This document shows positions 1 through 5,707 of a stretch of 10,655 nucleotides of DNA, piece after piece. The notes below the pieces were generated by a model. That model was not told the origin of the DNA. It saw nothing but the letters and a program-made list of their open reading frames with translations, and searched no databases. The DNA is from Candidatus Poseidoniaceae archaeon (GTDB lineage Archaea > Thermoplasmatota > Poseidoniia > Poseidoniales > Poseidoniaceae). The position numbers were made by a program, and so were the translations under genes. Numbering within the stretch: position 1 is the stretch's first letter; each line of letters begins with the position of its first letter. The stretch is from contig JAKMGM010000097.1 of assembly GCA_022424925.1 (NCBI GenBank), positions 1-10,655 of the forward strand, written 5' to 3'.

Positions 1-552
1 GTCTTCTGAACCAGGGAGTCCCTTTACCAACTCTACTTTTGCTAAATCGAGGCTTTGCCTTTGTCCACCGAGGATGCCATCTATGGCTCGTTCGGTCGAT
101 GTGATGGCGAGGTCATGCGCCATCGAATTACCAGTACCAGCAGGAATGAGGGCAAACGTTTGCTGGTGGTCTTTTCCAACCGACATTCGGCCAGTGATGA
201 CTTCGGATAAACTTCCATCTCCGCCGACAACGGCAAACACATCGTTCTGGTGTGCTTCAATCGATTCGGCAAGTTCAATCAAGTGCCCGCTGTACTCAGA
301 GATGTGCACTTGAACAGTGTGTCCTTTCGCTTCGAGCAGGGATTTTGCGAGTTCAGCAATTTTTTCACCCTTTTTTTTACCTGCAAACGGGTTGACCATG
401 AGATGTATGTGCCGAAGTTCGGATTTCTGTATCGATTGCTTGGTGAATACGTTCGCAAAAACTGGTCTGTGAACTCCATTTTTCACTTTGGAAGACATGT
501 CTTGTTCGAATTTCAGAACCGCTGGCACTTGGCTCACTTCAACGTTCGACAT
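1..552 (-). CDS. Diacylglycerol kinase / sphingosine kinase-like lipid kinase, 3' end outside window (partial)
   Basis: Reading the minus strand from ATG at 552 gives 184 codons without a stop up to the window edge. The catalytic domain of the DAGK/YegS/LCB5 family starts near residue 48. VNPFAGKKKG (53-62) is the nucleotide-binding start, GGDGSLSEVI (110-119) is the glycine-rich phosphate loop, and PAGTGNSMAHDL (137-148) is the second conserved loop. The family transfers ATP phosphate to the hydroxyl of a lipid such as diacylglycerol or a long-chain base; the substrate here cannot be told. Seen: a Lys-rich 47-residue N-terminal extension without a signal peptide. An ATG at 495 (residue 20) is an alternative start. 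ATG at 399 is unlikely because it would cut the first beta strand (HIHLMVNPF). The C-terminal lipid-binding domain lies beyond position 1. The gene is divergent from ribD across 98 bases. Family assignment is firm, substrate unknown. Confidence 0.88.
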   Translation of the reverse strand, partial: MSNVEVSQVPAVLKFEQDMSSKVKNGVHRPVFANVFTKQSIQKSELRHIHLMVNPFAGKKKGEKIAELAKSLLEAKGHTVQVHISEYSGHLIELAESIEAHQNDVFAVVGGDGSLSEVITGRMSVGKDHQQTFALIPAGTGNSMAHDLAITSTERAIDGILGGQRQSLDLAKVELVKGLPGSED

Positions 553-573
553 GCTTGGAAGAGGTGGCTGTTT

Positions 574-584
574 GGTTTCAAACC
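574..584. promoter_or_regulatory. Short palindrome in the divergent lipid kinase/ribD spacer
   Basis: GGTTT-C-AAACC is a perfect 11-base odd palindrome in the 98-base spacer between the divergent lipid kinase (start 552) and ribD (start 651). It sits about 22-32 bases upstream of the lipid kinase start, where an archaeal basal promoter or operator would lie. A TATA-like TATTGA at 623-628 lies 23-28 bases before the ribD ATG and would suit a leaderless transcript. No Shine-Dalgarno precedes either start. Such a short palindrome can arise by chance, so the regulatory reading is tentative. Confidence 0.25.
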
Positions 585-650
585 TTCTCCAGCGAGTCAA
601 ATGCACGGCTTGATGCAAGAAGTATTGAACTCGACTGCGCTGCAACACCC

Positions 651-1670
651 ATGGCGAGTCCATGGACAGCAGATGATGATGCGTTCATGCGACGAGCACT
701 TGAAGTGGCCGAACAAGGAAGAGGTAGAGTCAGCCCAAATCCTCTGGTCGGATGTGTACTGGTTAAGGATGGAACCATCATTGCCGAAGGTTGGCACGAC
801 CATCTTGGGGGTTTGCATGCAGAACAGATGGCTATCCATGATGCTGAATCGAACGGTCATTCTCCCAACGGTGCAGTCGCTTATGTTACGCTTGAGCCAT
901 GCAATCATTTCGGTCGTACGCCACCGTGTACTGAAGCCCTCATGTGGGCAGGCGTGAACGAGGTGATCGTTGCTCACTATGACCCGAACCCTACGGTGAG
1001 GGGAAAAGGTATCCAAGTCTTACGCGATGCGGGAATAGAAGTTCGCCAAGGGCTTCTTGAAGCCGACGCTGCAGTCCAAATGGCACCATTCCTGCACTGG
1101 TGCGGGCACCGTCGACCGCTGGTCACGGTGAAAATGGCCTTTGACGCAAACGGTTCAGTCGATGACCGAACCAAAACACCACAACGTTTCACTTCCGATG
1201 CCTGCTTGGATAAAGTCCACATGCTCCGTAAGGAGTGCGATGCAGTGCTCGTTGGCGTGGAAACAGTGGTTCGTGATGACCCCAAACTCACCGTTCGCCG
1301 GGTTCCAACCGAACGCCAACCGCTGCGAGTCATTCTAGACCCAAAGAACCGTACGCCACCCACTGCGCAACTTCTCACCGATGGTCTTGAAACGCTTCAC
1401 ATGACGGAGAACTTCACTTCACTCCCAGCCCTGCTCAACCTCTTGGGTGACCGAGAGATTCAACGCCTCATGGTTGAAGGAGGGCCCGTAACCGTTGGTT
1501 CGTTCTTAGACCAAGGATTGGTTGACGAGTTCTATTTCATTCAAAGTTCCTCAGTCCATGCTGAGCCAGTTGCCTCCAACATTGACGCATCTCGACTTTC
1601 AGCAGCCGGTCTTACACTCGTATCCACCGAACAATGGGGCGATGAAACGCTCCATCTTTGGTCGAGATGA
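651..1670 (+). CDS. ribD: Bifunctional riboflavin biosynthesis protein RibD (deaminase + reductase)
   Basis: 339 aa. RibD deaminates 2,5-diamino-6-ribosylamino-pyrimidinone 5'-phosphate, then reduces the ribosyl side chain with NADPH, two early cytosolic steps to riboflavin. The N-terminal cytidine-deaminase-like domain (about 8-150) has SPNPLVGCV (28-36), the zinc/catalytic HAE (56-58) and PCNHFGRTPPC (83-93), so the two zinc cysteines and the catalytic glutamate are present. The reductase domain starts near 155 (PLVTVKMAFDANGSV) and includes GVETVVRDDPKLTVR (202-216) and MVEGGPVTVGSFLDQGLVDE (274-293). Length is close to the usual 340-370. The C-terminal part is slightly divergent: the common PKLLGG-like stretch after VDE is replaced by IQSSSVHAEP. 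The frame is open upstream to a TTG at 555, but homology begins just after ATG 651, and 555 would leave only two bases to the divergent gene. Most archaea use a separate reductase, so a fused bacterial-type RibD is notable if the host is archaeal. Confidence 0.95.
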   Translation: MASPWTADDDAFMRRALEVAEQGRGRVSPNPLVGCVLVKDGTIIAEGWHDHLGGLHAEQMAIHDAESNGHSPNGAVAYVTLEPCNHFGRTPPCTEALMWAGVNEVIVAHYDPNPTVRGKGIQVLRDAGIEVRQGLLEADAAVQMAPFLHWCGHRRPLVTVKMAFDANGSVDDRTKTPQRFTSDACLDKVHMLRKECDAVLVGVETVVRDDPKLTVRRVPTERQPLRVILDPKNRTPPTAQLLTDGLETLHMTENFTSLPALLNLLGDREIQRLMVEGGPVTVGSFLDQGLVDEFYFIQSSSVHAEPVASNIDASRLSAAGLTLVSTEQWGDETLHLWSR

Positions 1671-1756
1671 ATCAGTTTTGAATCGTTTGTGTGGATGCAA
1701 GCGTCGCATTGATGAAGTTCCTTGTCGTGGTAGGATTCATGCAGATTGGCCACACC

Positions 1757-2575
1757 ATGCCCGATGGCTCGCAAGCCTACATCCACAACGTACCGCAATT
1801 TGGCCTCGGCGTTTTTCTTATGTCGAAGCCAGGTGAATGCAAAGCATCCGTCCTAACTGCGCTCAAAGCGGGCTATACGCATATTGATACCGCCAGAGCC
1901 TATTCCAATGAGCACGAGGTGGGTCAAGCACTCAAAGAAGCCGATGTTGAGCGCTCATCGGTGTTCATCACCACAAAACTGCGACGCGGTCACGCTATCG
2001 GTTACGAAGATACACTCGAACACTGTCGAACATCGCTCGAACTTTTAGATACCGAGTACATCGACTTGTACCTTGTTCACGCTCCTCCAGAAGACCCAGA
2101 ACACCGAGCGCCTGTTTGGAAAGCCATGGAACATTGCCTTGAGCAGGGTTGGGTTCGAGCTATTGGTGTGTCGAATTATGGACCGGCTCACCTTGAAGCA
2201 ATGAAGGAATATGCAACGTATATGCCATCTGTCAACCAAGTCGAATTCAATCCGTGGCTGCAGCGACCGCAACTCAAGCAGGCGACAGAACATGTTGGTG
2301 CCAAAGTGATGGCGTATTCTCCACTTGCTCGCGGCCACAAAGTCGACGACCCCGAACTTGGAACAATCGCTGAACGACTTGGTTGCACACCTGCCCAAGT
2401 GGCGATTAAATTTTGTTACGATGAAGGTTGCATCACCATTCCAAAATCCAGTAATCCAGCACGCATAGTGGAAAACCTCGCCTCGCTCGACATCGATATT
2501 TCAAGCGAGATTGAGGCTATTCGCTCGCTTGAATGCAACTATGTTTCGGGCTGGGATCCTACCACTGAACCTTGA
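1757..2575 (+). CDS. Aldo/keto reductase family oxidoreductase
   Basis: 272 aa, cytosolic (beta/alpha)8 barrel. It is predicted to reduce an aldehyde or ketone with NAD(P)H; the substrate is unknown. The catalytic tetrad is complete: D44 in HIDTARAY, Y49, K74 in ITTKL and H108 in LVHAPP. Other family marks are VPQFGLGVF (12-20), GVSNYGPAHL (137-146), NQVEFNPWLQ (160-169), AYSPLARG (186-193) and the cofactor-phosphate loop IPKSSNPARIVEN (228-240). The last favours NADPH. The architecture resembles 2,5-diketo-gluconate reductase/prostaglandin F synthase-type members rather than Kv-beta types. Start choice: ATG 1757 places the family N-terminus correctly; ATG 1739, ATG 1712 and GTG 1691 are in-frame alternatives with no clear Shine-Dalgarno. 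The gene lies 86 bases after ribD and 36 before the cupin, so it may be cotranscribed with them, but no pathway link to riboflavin is evident. Confidence 0.92.
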   Translation: MPDGSQAYIHNVPQFGLGVFLMSKPGECKASVLTALKAGYTHIDTARAYSNEHEVGQALKEADVERSSVFITTKLRRGHAIGYEDTLEHCRTSLELLDTEYIDLYLVHAPPEDPEHRAPVWKAMEHCLEQGWVRAIGVSNYGPAHLEAMKEYATYMPSVNQVEFNPWLQRPQLKQATEHVGAKVMAYSPLARGHKVDDPELGTIAERLGCTPAQVAIKFCYDEGCITIPKSSNPARIVENLASLDIDISSEIEAIRSLECNYVSGWDPTTEP

Positions 2576-2611
2576 GGAAATCCCAAATACGGTCCGACAC
2601 AGACCGGTAGT

Positions 2612-2971
2612 ATGGCGAAAGTAAACCTGCCCAGCAAGTTCGAGTTGTTCACAGAGCACTGGTCGCCGAAGGTCGTTGCGGAACTGAACGACTACCAATT
2701 AAAACTGGTCAAGGTGAATGGTGACTTTGTATGGCATAACCATGTCGATACCGATGAAGTATTCATCGTCTTCAAAGGTTCGATGTGCATTGAGATGGAG
2801 CATGAAACCATCACACTGAACGAGGGGGAAATGTATGTTGTTCCTCAAGGCGTTATGCACAAACCATACGCAGATGAAGAGTGTCATGTGATGTTGATTG
2901 AACCTCGTGGCGTTACCAATACCGGTGATGCCATATCAAATCTCACTTCAGAGAACGACACTTGGATTTAG
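2612..2971 (+). CDS. Single-domain cupin protein
   Basis: 119 aa, a small soluble beta-barrel. Cupin motif 1 spans 37-56: G37, H42, H44, E49 and G56, the usual G-x5-HxH-x(3,4)-E-x6-G pattern. Motif 2 is G72-x5-P78-x-G80-x2-H83. All four expected metal ligands (H42, H44, E49, H83) are present, so a bound divalent metal is likely. The family is functionally broad (isomerases, dioxygenases, sugar-binding or regulatory proteins) and the reaction cannot be read from sequence. Length is typical of stand-alone mono-cupins. It starts 36 bases after the aldo/keto reductase stop, which fits cotranscription. A 121-base spacer with an inverted repeat then separates it from the H-NOX gene, so it probably belongs to the upstream unit rather than to NO sensing. 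Confidence 0.9.
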   Translation: MAKVNLPSKFELFTEHWSPKVVAELNDYQLKLVKVNGDFVWHNHVDTDEVFIVFKGSMCIEMEHETITLNEGEMYVVPQGVMHKPYADEECHVMLIEPRGVTNTGDAISNLTSENDTWI

Positions 2972-2995
2972 ACGCAATCGTTGGATTCACAGCGG

Positions 2996-3016
2996 TTTCA
3001 TGGCGCATTCATGAAA
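2996..3016. promoter_or_regulatory. Inverted repeat upstream of the H-NOX gene
   Basis: TTTCATG (2996-3002) and CATGAAA (3010-3016) are perfect 7-base inverted arms around a 7-base spacer. A second, offset pair GCAATC (2974-2979) / GATTGC (3020-3025) flanks them. The element is 25 bases past the cupin stop and about 80 bases before the H-NOX ATG. No T-run follows the right arm, which argues against a simple intrinsic terminator. It could be a regulator-binding site for the H-NOX unit or an RNA hairpin at the cupin 3' end. Function is inferred only from position and symmetry. Confidence 0.4.
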
Positions 3017-3065
3017 TGAGATTGCACAGGATGTTTTTCGCCGAAAGACAATACATAGTTATCGT

Positions 3066-3072
3066 AATAAAA
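3066..3072 (+). promoter_or_regulatory. TATA-like box for the H-NOX transcript
   Basis: AATAAAA lies 21-27 bases before the ATG at 3093 in an otherwise mixed-composition spacer. There is no Shine-Dalgarno in front of this ATG. Position and composition fit an archaeal TATA element driving a leaderless mRNA that begins at or near the start codon. This is weak evidence, based on distance and A/T content only. Confidence 0.35.
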
Positions 3073-3092
3073 CCCTTGACTTAGGCTTATGC

Positions 3093-3638
3093 ATGAAGGG
3101 AATTGTATTTCGAGAATTTATTGACATGGTTGAACGAACATTTGGTGAAGAAATGGTTGATTCCATCATTTCAAGCAGTGAACTTGAGAGTGGTGGCGTC
3201 TATACAACCGTTGGCACATACGATCATACTGAATTGGTTACACTGGTTGTCGCTCTCTCCGGAGAAACCGATTTGCCTGTCGATGCTTTAGTTGAAGCCT
3301 TCGGAAATTACCTTTTTGGACGATTCCTTGAATTGTTCCCAATCTTCTTCAGCCACGCTACTTCGTTTGAATTCTTGGATACCATTCACGATATTGTTCA
3401 CGTCGAAGTTATGAAACTGTATCCTGATGCTACATTACCAGATTTCGTCAGTGAAATCAAGGATAACGGTAAAACGCTCCACTTTGAATACCACAGCCCT
3501 CGCCACTTTGCTGATTTGGCCGTTGGTTTGATGAAAGGTGCATTTGAGCACTGGAACGAAACCGTCACCATTGAAAGTAAGGATATTTCCCAAGGCGAAA
3601 AGCAAATCATTCTTTTCATCTGTACGCTGCAAGACTAA
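3093..3638 (+). CDS. H-NOX (haem-nitric oxide/oxygen binding, HNOB) sensor protein, stand-alone
   Basis: 181 aa, the full length of a single H-NOX domain, cytosolic with no signal or membrane segment. The family binds haem b and senses NO (or O2), then controls a partner such as a histidine kinase, cyclase or chemoreceptor. Seen: N-terminal MKGIVFREFIDMVE and SGGVYTTVGTYDHTEL (33-48). The proximal haem-ligand His is H103 in IVHVEVMKLYPDA (101-113). P116 matches the haem-distorting proline, and Y133-x-S135-x-R137 is the YxSxR motif that holds the haem propionates. Aligned by eye with the Thermoanaerobacter (Caldanaerobacter) protein, the distal O2-binding tyrosine (Y140 there) is L142 here, and the pocket Asn74 is L74. 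A hydrophobic distal pocket predicts NO-selective binding with O2 excluded, as in soluble guanylate cyclase. The next gene begins 2-11 bases after the stop, so the two are almost certainly cotranscribed. Confidence 0.95.
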   Translation: MKGIVFREFIDMVERTFGEEMVDSIISSSELESGGVYTTVGTYDHTELVTLVVALSGETDLPVDALVEAFGNYLFGRFLELFPIFFSHATSFEFLDTIHDIVHVEVMKLYPDATLPDFVSEIKDNGKTLHFEYHSPRHFADLAVGLMKGAFEHWNETVTIESKDISQGEKQIILFICTLQD

Positions 3639-3649
3639 CGGTGCAGCAT

Positions 3650-4282
3650 ATGGACATTCGAGAACTCGCGAAGTTGGCTAAGAAAAAGAAGACACCTCAG
3701 CCTTCTTCTGATGAAGACAAAATAAAGCGACTCCAACGCTCAGTAGAGCGGGAAAGGCAAGCCCGTCGAGATGCTGAGAAAACCATTGAAGAAACATCCC
3801 GACGGTTGTATTTGGCAAACCTTGAAGGTGAAAAACTGAACCTTGAACTTGAATCGACACTTTCTGAGTTAAGCGATACCGTGGCAAATTTAACCAGTGC
3901 AGAGGCTCGACGTAAAGCGACGATTGTCACGCTCATTACCGCAACCATCCTCTTTTTTGGAACAGAGTTTTTCATCGAACCAATTCTCGAACGCCAGCTA
4001 ACGAGTACGGTTCAACTTGTTTTAGCAAAGGCTGGCATTTTTGCAATTCTCATTCCAGTCGAAATCATTGCTACAAAACTCATTGAGAAGAACATTACTT
4101 CCGTCGGTGAATTGAATGAAAAACTGTACAATAACCTGCTTGTTTCAGCCTATGACGACGGGGTGATTACTGAAATGGAGCGTAAATTACTCCACTCCTC
4201 AGCCAAGCAACTTGGAATCAGTCGAAGTGCTGCTGTTCGACTTGAACAACCGTTTCAAGAGCAGTTCAACACTGACGAGTAA
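3650..4282 (+). CDS. Coiled-coil, two-TM protein with C-terminal TerB-like helical domain; putative H-NOX partner
   Basis: 210 aa; I do not recognise the family as a whole. In order: a Lys-rich N-terminus (1-20); a highly charged coiled coil (about 22-88) with RSVERERQARRDAEKTIEET and a following RRLYLANLEGEKLNLELE stretch; a hydrophobic helix at about 91-112 (TIVTLITATILFFGTEFF); a second at about 121-144 (VQLVLAKAGIFAILIPVEII); and a C-terminal helical region (150-205) with YDDGVITEMERKLLHSSAKQLGIS (168-191), similar in pattern to TerB-like or EF-hand-like helical modules. From memory, the coiled coil resembles linkers that join sensor to output domains in bacterial sensory kinases and diguanylate cyclases, but no kinase or cyclase domain follows. 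Both termini are probably cytosolic. GTG at 3641, only 2 bases after the H-NOX stop, is an alternative start adding three residues. The tight spacing suggests it receives the H-NOX signal; this is inference. The gene ends convergently, 29 bases from the deacetylase stop. Confidence 0.8.
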   Translation: MDIRELAKLAKKKKTPQPSSDEDKIKRLQRSVERERQARRDAEKTIEETSRRLYLANLEGEKLNLELESTLSELSDTVANLTSAEARRKATIVTLITATILFFGTEFFIEPILERQLTSTVQLVLAKAGIFAILIPVEIIATKLIEKNITSVGELNEKLYNNLLVSAYDDGVITEMERKLLHSSAKQLGISRSAAVRLEQPFQEQFNTDE

Positions 4283-4311
4283 ACATCGACCGAAGAGAGT
4301 TGCGAAGCTAT

Positions 4312-5118
4312 TCAGCGAAGTGGAGGCATCCATTTTCCTTTGTTTCGAGCGTGGTCAAGAAGATGCCAGTAGAGTGTAGTAAGGTCTTCTTGAACATTTA
4401 TCAGAAGTTCGTCAATTTCACCTGCATCGCAAGGGGTTGGTGCTTGCCTCCACGCTCGACGAGCCAGCAGTGAGAGCGGAAAAAGAAACAATGCTGGCCC
4501 GTTTACAGGCAGTGACATTTTGGTTTTCCACGGTCGAGATACGATGCCGTGGCGTTGCAAGGAATCAGATACTTCATTCCAAGAATTGCCTTTCCCGGCC
4601 TTTCTTCTCACCAACCACGATGGGTTGATTGAAGAATCTACAGTATAGCCTTGTTCAGCAAGTACGGACGACATCCATGGCGCCATGTATCCACCAGGTG
4701 CCCGGAACCACGGTCGAAAATTCACACCAGCGTGTTTTTTGAGACAAAGGGTCGCTTCATTGAGTGCGTGGGTGAAACCAACTCTGTCTTCGGGCCATGC
4801 TGACCATGACTTGTGATGCAGGCCGTGGCAACCTATTGTTAATCGCTTGGGGTTTGCTTCAAGCAGGTGTTGAAACCATTTTGAGAAGTCCTCACTGTTG
4901 AACAAATCAGCAATAACAAACATGGTGACTGGATGTGAATGAGAACGTAACCATCGCTCAAACCCGCGCATCCCCTGTCGAAACTGGTCGGACAGTTTTC
5001 GGTCCTGTCCAGTTTTTTCTATGTCTGCCTGGCTGTGGCGGCTGCGAGTTGGATGGCCCGAGTAGCGTGGTACGTGACGCTTGTCATCCAAATCCACCGT
5101 GAGCCAGGTCGAACTCAA
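4312..5118 (-). CDS. Polysaccharide deacetylase (NodB homology, carbohydrate esterase 4-like) protein
   Basis: 268 aa. NodB-type enzymes remove N- or O-acetyl groups from sugars by a metal-dependent mechanism. Seen: motif 1 TVDLDD (7-12) with the catalytic and metal Asp; motif 2 CHGLHH (97-102) giving an H98-x3-H102 metal pair; motif 3 RPWFRAPGGY (135-144) with the RxPxG core; then DSS (161-163). Residues 203-220 (LPVNGPALFLFPLSLLAR) are hydrophobic but sit where the family has a late active-site strand, so a membrane helix is less likely. There is no signal peptide, so the enzyme is predicted cytosolic and may act on a small sugar or a lipid- or nucleotide-linked precursor. It starts with TTG: this is the only start that keeps motif 1, and it has a strong Shine-Dalgarno. 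That TTG overlaps the stop of the acetyltransferase gene, which points to translational coupling. It is the last gene of the minus-strand operon. Substrate unknown. Confidence 0.87.
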   Translation of the reverse strand: MSSTWLTVDLDDKRHVPRYSGHPTRSRHSQADIEKTGQDRKLSDQFRQGMRGFERWLRSHSHPVTMFVIADLFNSEDFSKWFQHLLEANPKRLTIGCHGLHHKSWSAWPEDRVGFTHALNEATLCLKKHAGVNFRPWFRAPGGYMAPWMSSVLAEQGYTVDSSINPSWLVRRKAGKGNSWNEVSDSLQRHGIVSRPWKTKMSLPVNGPALFLFPLSLLARRAWRQAPTPCDAGEIDELLINVQEDLTTLYWHLLDHARNKGKWMPPLR

Positions 5119-5696
5119 GCCGCCTCACCTCGAGGTAAATCGAGGATATGCAAGCGATGCGGGACGGTACGCTGACCGATTTCAATTCCGATGAATTGTT
5201 CGATGACTTCTCCACCCCATTCATCACAAATGCGGAGTGCGGTTGCCAATCCGGCTTCATTGTGCGGGTGGACGGTGATTTCAATTCGGAAAAAATCATT
5301 GCTTTCAATCGCTTTTGCTTCAATCCACTCAAGAATTGTACGCGTTGCATCAAGTGCGATTCCTTTCCTCTGGAACGAGGGACGAACCCAGTACCCTAGG
5401 TTGTAGGATGATTGGAGCAACTGAAGTTCATCTCCCAACCCTATGAGACCGACGAACGAACCGTTCTCATCGGACCGAATCCACCAAAAATGCAGTCTGT
5501 CAACATCCGACTGGTTCTCGACATCAAACAACATATCGCTTAATTGCCCCTGAACATTGAATCCAGCATCAAGCCAAGGCAATGCAGTTTGAGCCGCAAC
5601 AGGGTCTTCGTTATACGCTTCAAGTAACAACGGAAGGATGGCTTTACTCACCGGCACGAGCGTCATATCACTACGAAACTCGAGTTCAGGAGTCAT
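5115..5696 (-). CDS. GNAT family N-acetyltransferase (RimJ/RimL-like)
   Basis: 193 aa, soluble. GNAT enzymes move an acyl group from acetyl-CoA to an amine on a small molecule or protein. Seen: the core strand WWIRSDENGSFVGLIGLG (71-88), then motif A, YNLGYWVRPSFQRKGIALDA (98-117), whose QRKGIA is the pyrophosphate-binding loop of CoA (general pattern Q/RxxGxG/A). The following strand/helix FFRIEITVHPHNEAGLATAL (135-154) contains the usual N in the HxxN region. The pattern is close to the RimJ/RimL and ribosomal-protein-type acetyltransferases, but the acceptor cannot be named. ATG 5696 is chosen because GAGGG lies 6 bases upstream; an in-frame TTG at 5702 is too close to it. The gene begins 10 bases after the zinc-ribbon gene's stop and overlaps the deacetylase start by 4 bases, so all three form one operon. 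Pairing with a deacetylase suggests opposing reactions on a related substrate (inference). Confidence 0.88.
   Translation of the reverse strand: MTPELEFRSDMTLVPVSKAILPLLLEAYNEDPVAAQTALPWLDAGFNVQGQLSDMLFDVENQSDVDRLHFWWIRSDENGSFVGLIGLGDELQLLQSSYNLGYWVRPSFQRKGIALDATRTILEWIEAKAIESNDFFRIEITVHPHNEAGLATALRICDEWGGEVIEQFIGIEIGQRTVPHRLHILDLPRGEAA
5125..5131 (-). promoter_or_regulatory. Shine-Dalgarno fixing the TTG start of the deacetylase
   Basis: On the minus strand GAGGTGA is followed after 6 bases by TTG at 5118, a near-ideal match and distance to the 16S 3' end. It lies inside the 3' end of the acetyltransferase gene, and the start and stop codons overlap as TTGA (5115-5118). This supports TTG initiation, probably by ribosomes finishing the upstream gene. 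Confidence 0.75.
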
Positions 5697-5702
5697 GGTC
5701 AA

Positions 5703-5707
5703 CCCTC
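5703..5707 (-). promoter_or_regulatory. Shine-Dalgarno for the acetyltransferase gene
   Basis: GAGGG on the minus strand ends 6 bases before ATG 5696. It overlaps the TAG stop of the upstream zinc-ribbon gene (5707-5709), a typical arrangement for internal genes of an operon. It decides for ATG 5696 over the in-frame TTG at 5702. Confidence 0.65.

Noticed and set aside
555..650. Upstream TTG start that would add 32 residues to RibD
   Set aside because: RibD homology begins right after ATG 651. The extension has no family similarity and would leave only two bases to the divergent lipid kinase start, with no promoter space.
203..4000. Toxin-antitoxin, phage-defence or mobile-element genes
   Set aside because: None of the readable proteins shows a nuclease, transposase, integrase or toxin signature. 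The cupin and H-NOX are ordinary sized members of their families.
4283..4311. Bidirectional terminator between the convergent genes
   Set aside because: The 29-base gap shows no clear hairpin and no T-run on either strand.
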